Assembly (NCBI GenBank): GCA_034437895.1
Contig: DAOTTO010000301.1
Coordinates: 1 to 41,266 of the forward strand
DNA: 41,266 nt
Direction of reading: 5' to 3'
Source: JANRLJ01 sp034437895
GTDB lineage: Bacteria > Chloroflexota > Anaerolineae > Aggregatilineales > Phototrophicaceae
In this document: positions 7,508 through 15,809 of the stretch, piece after piece
Layout of the letters: each line of letters begins with the position of its first letter
Position numbering within the stretch: position 1 is the stretch's first letter
Made by a program: the position numbers and the translations under genes
The notes under the pieces: generated by a model
What the model saw: only the letters and a program-made list of their open reading frames with translations
Databases searched by the model: none
What the model was told of the DNA's origin: nothing

Positions 7508-8415
7508 ACTCCTAAAGCGGCTGTCATGCGCGGTACGAGTCCGGCTAAATCGACTAATCCTTGTGCGAATTGGGTTTTCTCTGCGCCGATAATCACCGTC
7601 GGGACATCATTTTCGGTATGTTTGCGGCTGCCGATTTCTTCCATATTGCCATGATCGCTGGTGATGAGTGTCAAGCCCTCGTCATCGTCCCATGTATCCA
7701 GAACGCCCTGCATCACGCCATCAAAAATTTCCAACAGGCGTACCCCTTCCGCCAGTGTGCCACGATGACCAACGACATCGGTTAACCAATGAGACATCAT
7801 AGCGAAATCATATTGGCGGGAAATTGCAACCAAACGTTTTCCGGCCTCGTAAGGCGTGAGCAGGGGGGTATCTGTATACCCAAGCTGTGAGTGCCAGCCT
7901 TCACCCGTCCAGTCGCCGCTCAGTGCGCGTCCGGTGCGTAAATCATGTTCATCCATATAGGGGACACCTGCGCTGTGAGCAGCCCATTGATAACTGGAGG
8001 GAAGATTTTTGCCGCTGTTGATCCCTTGATGCCAGGGCGGGGGATAGGCTTCCAATAAAGCGGCAGTTTTCCCTTTCTGGACGACCTGCTTAAAGAAATT
8101 GTCTTCATTGAGCAGGTCACGAATCGGGGCATTCGGCTTGGGGCCATAATGTTCACCGATAAGCTGCGGAATATTTTTTCCGGTAAGGATGGCGGCTTGT
8201 CCGCTGCCACTTTGGGGACGACCTGCCATGCCCATACGCGGATCAGTCGGGACGAAGACGGCACGAGGACTGGTTTGAATTCCAGTTGAACGCAGCCAAC
8301 GATTGCCATTGGCAAGGGCGTTAAGTGTGGGTAGGTCTGCCGCCGCGAATGGATTGATCTCGGAATTGTCGTCGCCTAATCCAATCCCATCGATAAAAAT
8401 CAATAAGATGTGCAT
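7504..8415 (-). CDS. Alkaline-phosphatase-superfamily metalloenzyme (phosphoglycerate-mutase-like)
   Basis: 303-residue cytoplasmic protein of the alkaline phosphatase superfamily. Metal ligands and active-site segments are recognisable: FIDGIGLG at the N-terminus, SGSGQAAILTG carrying the likely nucleophile, the TDVVGH segment, and LITSDHGNMEEIG with the clustered Asp/His ligands. This pattern resembles cofactor-independent phosphoglycerate mutase and phosphopentomutase. The protein is shorter than either (about 510 and 390 residues), so a specific reaction cannot be assigned. Its ATG abuts the stop of the MBL-fold gene with no gap, so the two are probably co-transcribed with murJ. Confidence 0.8.
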   Translation of the reverse strand: MHILLIFIDGIGLGDDNSEINPFAAADLPTLNALANGNRWLRSTGIQTSPRAVFVPTDPRMGMAGRPQSGSGQAAILTGKNIPQLIGEHYGPKPNAPIRDLLNEDNFFKQVVQKGKTAALLEAYPPPWHQGINSGKNLPSSYQWAAHSAGVPYMDEHDLRTGRALSGDWTGEGWHSQLGYTDTPLLTPYEAGKRLVAISRQYDFAMMSHWLTDVVGHRGTLAEGVRLLEIFDGVMQGVLDTWDDDEGLTLITSDHGNMEEIGSRKHTENDVPTVIIGAEKTQFAQGLVDLAGLVPRMTAALGV

Positions 8416-9087
8416 TTAGCGCAGATAGTCGAGAATAAAGGAATTGGTACGTTTTTCCCGACCAATCGTGGTTTGCCCACCGTGACCAGAAAGCACCGTC
8501 ACTTCATCGCCCAAAGGTAGTAGTTTTTCGGTAATCGAGCGCATCAAAAGATCATAATCGCCGCCGGGGAGATCAGTCCGCCCGATGCTGCCCGCGAAAA
8601 GTGCGTCACCACTGAACAAAATGCCTTGATCGCGCATAAAAAAGGCGATGTGTCCGGGTGCATGACCGGGGGTGAAAAGTGTTTCCAGCTTAATACTACC
8701 GAGTTCAATTGTTTCGGGTGCATCGGTAAAATAGCGATCGGGTACAGCCGCTTTTGGGAATGCTTGATTGGTAAAACGCAGCCCCGTTTGCGGTAGATTA
8801 TCGAGCATGAATTGGTCGTTTTTGTGGATGTAAAATGGTGCACCAGTCAATTCTTTGAGCGCTCTGCTGGCAAGCACATGATCGAAATGACCGTGTGTGG
8901 CGAGAATCAGCTTGATCGTCCATAAAGCTTCCTGCGCGGTTTTGACCAACAGCGGCGCATTGTCCACTGGATCAATCACTATGGCTTCTTTAGTGGATGT
9001 ATCCCCTACGATATAAGCGTTGGTCGCGGCGATACCCAGCGTAAGGACACGAATTTCAATCGGGTTCGATGGCACATCATTCGTCAT
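8416..9087 (-). CDS. MBL-fold metallohydrolase (glyoxalase II-like)
   Basis: Metallo-beta-lactamase-fold hydrolase of 223 residues. The metal-binding motif THGHFDH, the GHAPGH histidine, the SGDALFAGSIGRTD aspartate segment and the terminal LSGHGG histidine are all present, so a binuclear metal site is likely. The set resembles glyoxalase II-like enzymes that hydrolyse thioesters. The true substrate is unknown. The ATG overlaps the murJ stop by four bases (ATGA), indicating translational coupling. Confidence 0.87.
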   Translation of the reverse strand: MTNDVPSNPIEIRVLTLGIAATNAYIVGDTSTKEAIVIDPVDNAPLLVKTAQEALWTIKLILATHGHFDHVLASRALKELTGAPFYIHKNDQFMLDNLPQTGLRFTNQAFPKAAVPDRYFTDAPETIELGSIKLETLFTPGHAPGHIAFFMRDQGILFSGDALFAGSIGRTDLPGGDYDLLMRSITEKLLPLGDEVTVLSGHGGQTTIGREKRTNSFILDYLR

Positions 9088-10772
9088 ATTTGAACTGCCT
9101 TTCTCCGACGCAGGTACATCGTCAGCATTAATTTTAGCTCATCCATCTTTAATAGCATCGCCGTACCAAAGAAGACGATGATGCCAATACCCGTTTCGAC
9201 CAAAATTTGAGCAATTGTAAACAACAGCCGTCCATTGTTCAGGCCGATTATATCCCACAAAAAGTTCGTGCCGACAATAGCGAGTCCCATCGCAAGGCTG
9301 GCAATCACTGTTTTGACCACCGTTGCCGTCAATGCGCTCTCGTTAATGCCGTGCCAGCGGCGGCGCAGCAGCCACAACAAAACGCCAATCTCAAACGTCA
9401 CGCCAATCGTATTGGCGAGGGCTAATCCTGCCACGTTAATCGGGTTAGCGACCATCGCTGGATAACCCAATGATATAGAAAAACGGTTGAGCAGGGCATA
9501 AGTCTCTACTTGCCCGACTCCACTTAACACATACGCCAGCCCAATGTTTAATGCCGAGCCGCCGAGCCTTACCAACAGCGGCGTAATCGTGTCTTTATCC
9601 GCGTAAAAACTAGGCGCAGCGACTTCTAAGACGGCATGGGCGATAATCCCCAGCGCATAGGCTTGCAGCGCCGCATAAACCAGTGCCGATGCGGAACTAT
9701 CAAACGCGCCACCTTCCAGCAAGCGGATCAGCAATCGCCCGACAAGAATAAGGCCAATCACCGACGGAATTGTCCCGATGAAGATGAAGCGTAGTGCGCC
9801 GGACATGGCATCGCGCTTGCCTTTTTCATCGTTTACAGCGCTTAAGGCGGAGAGCGTGGGGAAAATGACCGTTGCCATCGCGGTACCGATCAATGTTTCG
9901 GGGATTTGCATCAGCCGCCAACCCCAATCTAAGCCGCTGACCGCGCCCGTACCCAGCCATGAGGCAATATTGCCCATTACCGTAAAATTCAGCCCAAACA
10001 GCCCAATCGCGGCGATATTCGGCAGCATCAAACGAGCCACTCGCCACAAGGTCGGATCATTCCAGCCGAGTTGAGGCCACCAGCGGGCTTTGACCTGTAA
10101 AAGGCCGGGAAGCTGAATAGCAAGATGTAAGGCGGCACCGATCACCGCGCCGTAAACAATGCCGTAAATGCCAAAGGGTTTGAGCAAAACCACCGCGCCA
10201 AACAAAATGCCGACATCATACATAATCGGCGCGAGGGCAGGCAGTAAAAAGCGATTGTGGCTTTGCAGGATGCCCATCAAAATGCCGCTTACGGAAAAGA
10301 TCACTGTGCCGACCAATAAAATTCGCATAAGGCGAACCGTAAGTGCCTGCTGTTCTATGCTAAAACCAGATGCGATAAACGTCCGCACCAACCAAGGCGC
10401 ATTAATGGCGGCGAGGATGCTGAGGACGAGGGTCAGTGTAAAAATCGTGTTGATAACCTTGCTGGCGATCCGCCAAGCGCCCTCACGATCATCTTGTGCC
10501 AGATAGCCGCTGAACACAGGGATAAACGCATTGGCTAATGCGCCGCCCGCGATCAGGTTGAAAATCTGCTCCGGGATGCGGTTAGCTGAGACATACGCAT
10601 CCCATTCCATGCCTACGCCAAAGGTACGCCCGATGATGAACGTCTGTCCCAAACTGATAATGCGTGCCACTGTAAAAGCGACGACGACGATGATGGTCGA
10701 TTGGATGACCTGTCGTGTGCGCTTTTCAACGCTGTTCACTTCAACAGAGGATGCGTCTACTTCGATAGCCAT
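9084..10772 (-). CDS. murJ: Lipid II flippase MurJ (MviN family)
   Basis: Polytopic membrane protein of the MOP superfamily that flips lipid II across the cytoplasmic membrane for peptidoglycan synthesis. The 562-residue length and roughly 14 hydrophobic segments fit. Family landmarks include the N-terminal GRTFGVGMEWDAYVSANRIP, FNLIAGGALANAFIPVFSGY and GILMGILQSHNRFLLPALAP. The start ATG is at 10772. A Ser/Val-rich stretch of about 25 residues precedes the first membrane segment. It is downstream of the C39-like gene and coupled to the MBL-fold gene. Confidence 0.93.
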   Translation of the reverse strand: MAIEVDASSVEVNSVEKRTRQVIQSTIIVVVAFTVARIISLGQTFIIGRTFGVGMEWDAYVSANRIPEQIFNLIAGGALANAFIPVFSGYLAQDDREGAWRIASKVINTIFTLTLVLSILAAINAPWLVRTFIASGFSIEQQALTVRLMRILLVGTVIFSVSGILMGILQSHNRFLLPALAPIMYDVGILFGAVVLLKPFGIYGIVYGAVIGAALHLAIQLPGLLQVKARWWPQLGWNDPTLWRVARLMLPNIAAIGLFGLNFTVMGNIASWLGTGAVSGLDWGWRLMQIPETLIGTAMATVIFPTLSALSAVNDEKGKRDAMSGALRFIFIGTIPSVIGLILVGRLLIRLLEGGAFDSSASALVYAALQAYALGIIAHAVLEVAAPSFYADKDTITPLLVRLGGSALNIGLAYVLSGVGQVETYALLNRFSISLGYPAMVANPINVAGLALANTIGVTFEIGVLLWLLRRRWHGINESALTATVVKTVIASLAMGLAIVGTNFLWDIIGLNNGRLLFTIAQILVETGIGIIVFFGTAMLLKMDELKLMLTMYLRRRKAVQI

Positions 10773-10841
10773 GTCTCTATTAGTCCTTCATTAAGGTTGG
10801 TTTTGTTGGGACACAGCATATCCCTGAAAGATCATCGTGAT

Positions 10842-12338
10842 TTAAGTCAGCGCGTCCAACGCTTGTTGCGCCGCAACATAATATCGGTTCATCGACAGGG
10901 CATTGCGATAGGCGTTAATTGCATCTTGTGTGCGCCCTTGCGCTTGAAAAACCTGCCCCTGCCAAAAATAGGTTTCTTCGACATATTGACCGTTGTTCGT
11001 TAAATTATTCTGTACCAGACTGAGTACATCATCATAGCGTCCAATATTGAAATAGGCTTCAAATGGGCCGAATTGATACCACAACATGCGCCAGGGTAAT
11101 TCATATTGACGTGCAAGATCAAAAGCGGTGGCGGCTTCTTGATAACGGGCGAGTTGGTTGAGGGCGGTTCCCATGTTAAACCAAACGAATGGATTAGTCG
11201 GGTCGGCGAGGGCTTCAGCTTGGGCGACCTCTAACGCATGGACGGCGGCTCCACCGGGGTGGGCCAAATCGCCGAGAATGTCCATTACAAGCTGCTCACG
11301 GGCAGGCTCATAAACCACAATGAATGTGCGATTAAAGGCTTGCCACTGCGCGTCCAAAGCGTCATAACTCTCGGTGATGCCTTCGCCGCCGACCCCTGCA
11401 CCGAGGAAGGTATCGTAGATAGAGAAACTGTTTGACGAGTCGTTGTAGCCCACAAGGGTGCGATAATGACCCAGCCACTCGTAGCCCTCAAAAAGATTAC
11501 CACCCACTTCGATAATCACCGGGAAGCCATTCGCAAGCAGATCACGTAACAGATCGAGATCGCCGCCAATACGTGTTACGGCTTTCACTAATGTCTCATC
11601 ATTGACGAAAGCCGCCAATTCAGATGGTGAAACATTTTTATCTTCCAGATTAGGGCGCAGAAATTGTGCGGCATAATCCTGATCTTCTTGCCAGGAATAA
11701 TAACTAAGCGCCATTGTAATATTGGCAGGGCCGCAGTTGTTCCACTTCTGGCGATCCCAGACAAAACCCGTCAGATTTTCGGCGATGGGGCGGGTAGAAA
11801 CCGTTTGTGCCTCAGCTTGTGCGGCGGCTGCCTCTTGCAATGTTGGTTGCACCTCGACTATCGGTGTAGCTGTTGGGGCAAGGGTCGCCGTTGGAAGCAA
11901 TGTTTGTGTAGGTACTGGCGTTGACGACGGGACAATCGCTACGGCGGCGGCAACTGCCTCTTGCGTGGCCTCTGAGGTCGCCGTCGCGCTGCCTTGTGAG
12001 GTCGCTTCGGGTGTTGTTTCCGTGTTGATTTGCGGCACACTCAAATTTAAGTTGAGGAGATTTTGTTCCGCATTGGGATCAATGGCTTCGGCTGTCGGAA
12101 TGGCTGCGCCGCCCGGCATAAAGGCTTCCATAAAGGGGAAGGTTTCCATCACTCTCCATTGATAACGCGGCGGCAGCACTTCGCGGAAGGCATAAACCCC
12201 GCCGATTGCACCGACAATCCCAAGTAGAAAAATTCCGATGACCCCCCATAGCAAAAAGCGGGGTGGGGCAGGAATACCATTATCAGGGGACGGATAACCG
12301 ACGATTCGATTCGGTTGGGTATCTTCTAAATTAGTCAT
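10842..12338 (-). CDS. Membrane-anchored C39-like peptidase with TPR repeats
   Basis: 498-residue protein. Residues 28-51 form one membrane helix. Residues about 75-180 are a Thr/Pro/Ala-rich linker. A C39-like papain-fold domain follows, with the motif NNCGPANITMAL giving the likely nucleophile C202, H291 in GHYRTLVGY and D309 in SIYDTF, so the triad looks intact. The C-terminal ~130 residues are TPR-like helices, with WFNMGTALNQLARYQEAATAF and EETYFWQGQVFQAQGRTQDA segments. The topology suggests an extracytoplasmic protease or peptide-binding domain. C39 domains of bacteriocin transporters cut leader peptides, but no bacteriocin or transporter is nearby, so the substrate is unknown. Confidence 0.82.
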   Translation of the reverse strand: MTNLEDTQPNRIVGYPSPDNGIPAPPRFLLWGVIGIFLLGIVGAIGGVYAFREVLPPRYQWRVMETFPFMEAFMPGGAAIPTAEAIDPNAEQNLLNLNLSVPQINTETTPEATSQGSATATSEATQEAVAAAVAIVPSSTPVPTQTLLPTATLAPTATPIVEVQPTLQEAAAAQAEAQTVSTRPIAENLTGFVWDRQKWNNCGPANITMALSYYSWQEDQDYAAQFLRPNLEDKNVSPSELAAFVNDETLVKAVTRIGGDLDLLRDLLANGFPVIIEVGGNLFEGYEWLGHYRTLVGYNDSSNSFSIYDTFLGAGVGGEGITESYDALDAQWQAFNRTFIVVYEPAREQLVMDILGDLAHPGGAAVHALEVAQAEALADPTNPFVWFNMGTALNQLARYQEAATAFDLARQYELPWRMLWYQFGPFEAYFNIGRYDDVLSLVQNNLTNNGQYVEETYFWQGQVFQAQGRTQDAINAYRNALSMNRYYVAAQQALDALT

Positions 12339-12371
12339 TTCTCTTCACTCTTTAACATTACAACAGAGAGT

Positions 12372-12399
12372 AGTATATCCCATCATGGCGTGATGTTAA
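12372..12399 (-). promoter_or_regulatory. Candidate promoter of the C39-like peptidase operon
   Basis: On the minus strand TTAACA (12399-12394) and TATACT (12377-12372) are separated by 16 bases, about 34 bases before the gene start. Each box matches consensus at five of six positions. A CATGGCG/CGCCATG inverted repeat with a 21-base spacing flanks the -35 box and could be a regulator site. The rest of the 12339-12534 gap holds nothing I can name. Confidence 0.4.
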
Positions 12400-12534
12400 G
12401 GTCAAACTGATCGCCATGTATCTTATATATAGCAGATTTAGGCTGCCTCTGCCTGACGCTTAACCGACGATTAGGCTGTTATCGGCTGTCCGTGCCTGTT
12501 AAAATGCGCTTTGTGGAAGGAAAGGTTTTGCACT

Positions 12535-13635
12535 ATGCGGAAATATCGGAATCAAATTTTGCTGGGGCTTGGCCTCGCATTTTTTATTTACATTATTCTC
12601 ATTTTGTTCATCGATAACAGTGGACAAATGAGCGGTGGAGTGAGTGAGCAGTTACAAGTTTTTCCCTTATGGCTGCTGGTGCCACTCGCGGGAATGCAAA
12701 TCATCGCTGGCGTGTTTCGGTTTTGCACTTGGCAATATTACCTTGGCGTGATCGGCGCACGCGATAAAATCAGCATTATGGACAGCGCAATTATTTTTGT
12801 CACGGGCTTTACATTTGTTGTGAGTCCGGGCAAGGCGGCGGAACTGCTTAAAACTGTTTTGCTGAAGTTTAAAACAGGCGTGCCGATTCCGCGCAGCGCC
12901 CCGATTGTACTGGCAGAAAGAATAGTGGATGGATTAGCCGTAATCGTCATTATGACGTTTACGCTCGTTATCGCGCCCGATCAATTGCAACTCGGCAGTT
13001 ACAAAACAATCAGCCAGCTCATTATTTTTACGTCAGCCATTTTCATGGTTGGTGGCCTCATCGTCGTTCAGATTAAGCCGCTGGCGTATTTTGTCCTTAA
13101 CAATATCATCACCCGGTTGCCCTTGATTAAGCGGCTGCATCAGCCTTTAATCGAGTTTTATGAGAGCAGTCGGGAAATCTTCAACCTGCGCCATGTTCTA
13201 CCCGCCACCTTATTTGGCCTCGGCGTGTATTTATCGACCTCATTTGGTCTGGTGCTTGTGTTGTATGGCTTTGGATTAACGATTGATGGGACATTGATTT
13301 TGCAATCGATGTTTATGGTAGGGGTTGTATCGGCAATTGGCGCGTTGAGTTTTGTTCCCAACGGCGCGGGGATTAGCGAACTTTCTAACACGGCAATGAT
13401 TGTCGCTATTATCGTGCCAGCGCATCCTGAAATCACGCCTGCGATTGCTGCCGCTGCTTCGCTGATTCAAGGGTTTTTTCATAAGTGGTTTAGGGTAGTT
13501 GTTGGGCTTGCTGTCGCGGTTATTTTCCGCAATCGGCTTTTCCCGCCGGAACTTGATGCTGTGATTGAAGCGGCAGAGGCAGAATCACAGGCTGAACTTC
13601 ATCCTAAACACGCTATCATCAAGGCAGAAGGATAA
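12535..13635 (+). CDS. Flippase-like integral membrane protein (UPF0104 / AglD-MprF-like)
   Basis: 367-residue membrane protein with about eight hydrophobic segments. It belongs to the lysylphosphatidylglycerol-synthase-type transmembrane family (UPF0104). The conserved blocks are VVSPGKAAELLKTVLLKF, the LAERIVDGLAV motif, and the PNGAGISELSNTAM segment near the C-terminus. Members act in moving lipid-linked compounds (MprF) or in archaeal glycosylation (AglD), but the substrate cannot be told here. I choose the ATG at 12535 over a TTG eight codons upstream because a GGAAAGG ribosome-binding sequence precedes it. The PHP gene follows by 4 bases. Confidence 0.82.
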   Translation: MRKYRNQILLGLGLAFFIYIILILFIDNSGQMSGGVSEQLQVFPLWLLVPLAGMQIIAGVFRFCTWQYYLGVIGARDKISIMDSAIIFVTGFTFVVSPGKAAELLKTVLLKFKTGVPIPRSAPIVLAERIVDGLAVIVIMTFTLVIAPDQLQLGSYKTISQLIIFTSAIFMVGGLIVVQIKPLAYFVLNNIITRLPLIKRLHQPLIEFYESSREIFNLRHVLPATLFGLGVYLSTSFGLVLVLYGFGLTIDGTLILQSMFMVGVVSAIGALSFVPNGAGISELSNTAMIVAIIVPAHPEITPAIAAAASLIQGFFHKWFRVVVGLAVAVIFRNRLFPPELDAVIEAAEAESQAELHPKHAIIKAEG

Positions 13636-13639
13636 ATTA

Positions 13640-14320
13640 ATGACATGGCAAGTTGATCTACACAGCCACACCCTATGGTCGAAAGATTGCTTGACACCGT
13701 TTGAGACGATCATTCGTTTGTGCGAAAAACGACACATTCAACGAATCGCCATCACCGATCATAATACCGCCGAAGGTGCGCTAAAGTTTAAACAGCTTGC
13801 GCCGGAATTGGTGATCGTGGGCGAAGAAATTATGACGACACAAGGCGAACTTCTCGCGTATTACGTCAAAGAATCGATTCCGGCGGGTTTATCGCCAGAT
13901 GAGACAATCAACCGTTTACGCCAGCAAGGGGCAGTGATTAGCGTTTCCCATCCGTTTGATCGTCTCAGAAAAGGGGCATGGCAAGAGGCCGATTTGCTCA
14001 ACATTCTTGACCAGGTGGACGCGATAGAAATTTTTAATGCACGCTGTATGTTCGCGGAAGATAATGTGAAGGCGCTGGATTTTGCCCGCCTCCATAACAA
14101 AATCGGGACGGTAGGTTCTGATGGGCATACCCGCGTTGGGTATGGTCGTGCTATGACGGTCATGCGTCCGTTTGAGCATGATCCCGAAGATTTCCTAGGG
14201 GCTTTGCGGGAGGCCGATTACGTCAAACGCTTGAGTGGATGGCATGTGCATTTGGGCAGCAAAGCCGCGAAATGGTCGAAGAAATTAGGGCTAAAGCCGC
14301 GCTTGTGGGAAGGCGGATAA
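13640..14320 (+). CDS. PHP-domain phosphoesterase
   Basis: 226-residue protein of the polymerase-and-histidinol-phosphatase (PHP) superfamily. The metal ligands are visible: DLHSHT at the very N-terminus, ITDHNT, GEEIMT, SHPFDR and GSDGH. This is the TrpH-like stand-alone form, whose members hydrolyse phosphodiesters or phosphomonoesters. The specific substrate is unknown. I start it at the ATG at 13640, which directly begins the domain and follows a GAAGGAT ribosome-binding sequence. A 25-residue longer frame has no support. It is probably co-transcribed with the membrane protein upstream and ends 2 bases from the convergent PBP-like gene. Confidence 0.88.
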   Translation: MTWQVDLHSHTLWSKDCLTPFETIIRLCEKRHIQRIAITDHNTAEGALKFKQLAPELVIVGEEIMTTQGELLAYYVKESIPAGLSPDETINRLRQQGAVISVSHPFDRLRKGAWQEADLLNILDQVDAIEIFNARCMFAEDNVKALDFARLHNKIGTVGSDGHTRVGYGRAMTVMRPFEHDPEDFLGALREADYVKRLSGWHVHLGSKAAKWSKKLGLKPRLWEGG

Positions 14321-14322
14321 TC

Positions 14323-15765
14323 TCAAGGCGTTGTCAAGGTAACAGCGACACTGCGTAAGGCTGATTCTAATGCGTCCAGGCCGATACTTTGTACCAACGC
14401 AAGATCATCGCTGTTTTCGATGAGCAGGGCGATCACCACCCCACGTCCTGATGGCGTTAGCATGAATCCGATAAACCAAGTTTGGGTTTGTAGACCCGAA
14501 TATGCCAGCGCACTATAGCCCCCAACGACGCGCTGGTTAGCCACAAACTCGCGCATATTTCCGCGCATTAAGCCCTGCAATTGACCAGCAATTTCTATCG
14601 TCGTAATCGGTGTGGTTGGATGTAATGCTTCCGCTGCTAGCCATTCGGTCGTATTGGGTGGGCGTGAGGCTAAGAAGGTAATCGGCTCCGGTGCGTTCCC
14701 GTTATTGACGATACCCGCTGCGATCAGTGCCATTCGTAAGGGTGTGGTAGTTAATTGCCCTTGTCCGAGCGCATCCTCCAACGTGATAGCTTCGTCTGGA
14801 AATGGTGTCGATAAAATTGCGCTGTTTGCAGAAACTGTGGGTTGGGCCTGAATTGATGAAACGAAACCCGGCAGCAGGAATGGCTCTCCTAGTTGAAAAT
14901 GACTAAATGACGTGCCGATATTTTCCCCGTCAAGCTGATTAACCAAATCTACAAATGGCGATGGGCAGCCGAGTTCATAGGCTTCCTGCAGCGTAAGGGT
15001 CGCTGTGGCCGATGGCGTTTCACATGAGAGTACAACATCGCCCAGTAAAATGGGACGAGTCGCGTTAGTAAATGAGGTCGTCAGTGGAACTTGATTGCTG
15101 ATTGCCGCCGCGATGAGTAAATTCAGCATCAGACTGCCCGGCTGATATTTGCCCTGCAAAACGCGGTTAAAGAAAGGGTTTCCGGGTGATGCGCGGAGCT
15201 GCGCCCAATTTGTATCCAGTGTATTGGGATTAATCGTCGGCAAGCTGACGAGTGCTAAGATTTCACCATCCGGCACCGATAAAATGACCCCCGCGCCCTG
15301 ATGATCCTGCATTAAACGGACAAGGTCGCGCTGTACATTGAGATCAAGCGTGAGGCGAATATCTGATCCTTGCCGGGGGCGGTGCAGGATGTCTTGAACG
15401 AAGTATGTCCCTAAATCATAGGGGAGATTATCGCCACGCAGGAGGGTGTCGTAAGCTGATTCCGCGCCACTTACGCCATAACGGAGGCTGTAGTAACCGA
15501 GTGCGCTGTAGGTTTCTGGATAAAAAGTGCGCCGCGAGACGAAGCCGTTTTCATCTTGCACCGAAGTGACCAATAAGTTGCCATTTCTGTCATAAATACG
15601 GCCCCGCAGGATAGACGCTTCTGCCTCAAATAAGCGCGCATTGTCGTCGCGCTGCAAAATCGTCTCTGGCCCGATGACGGCATAATACGTCGCGGAAAGG
15701 AGTATCAAAATGAAGCCAAACAAGAGTCCAAGCAGCAGGCGGTGGATTTCACGAGTGAATTGCAT
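14323..15765 (-). CDS. PBP-like protein with degenerate transpeptidase active site
   Basis: 480-residue protein with one N-terminal membrane helix (about 8-30), a short dimerisation region with the class B signature LRGRIYDRNGNLL (53-65), and a transpeptidase domain from about residue 135. It is collinear with actinobacterial PbpA, and GQGQLTTTPLRMALIAAGI is well conserved. All three catalytic motifs are altered. The SxxK site reads SLML (211-214), so the general-base lysine is missing. The SxN site reads GCPSPF (266-271). The KTG site reads YSG (422-424). The fold is retained and the frame intact, so it looks like a maintained non-enzymatic partner, not a fresh pseudogene. It lies 44 bases after the SEDS gene, its expected partner. 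Confidence 0.83.
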   Translation of the reverse strand: MQFTREIHRLLLGLLFGFILILLSATYYAVIGPETILQRDDNARLFEAEASILRGRIYDRNGNLLVTSVQDENGFVSRRTFYPETYSALGYYSLRYGVSGAESAYDTLLRGDNLPYDLGTYFVQDILHRPRQGSDIRLTLDLNVQRDLVRLMQDHQGAGVILSVPDGEILALVSLPTINPNTLDTNWAQLRASPGNPFFNRVLQGKYQPGSLMLNLLIAAAISNQVPLTTSFTNATRPILLGDVVLSCETPSATATLTLQEAYELGCPSPFVDLVNQLDGENIGTSFSHFQLGEPFLLPGFVSSIQAQPTVSANSAILSTPFPDEAITLEDALGQGQLTTTPLRMALIAAGIVNNGNAPEPITFLASRPPNTTEWLAAEALHPTTPITTIEIAGQLQGLMRGNMREFVANQRVVGGYSALAYSGLQTQTWFIGFMLTPSGRGVVIALLIENSDDLALVQSIGLDALESALRSVAVTLTTP

Positions 15766-15809
15766 AAACAGCTTTCAGCAATCTTTTAAAGATCAAGCGC
15801 ACAAACGGC

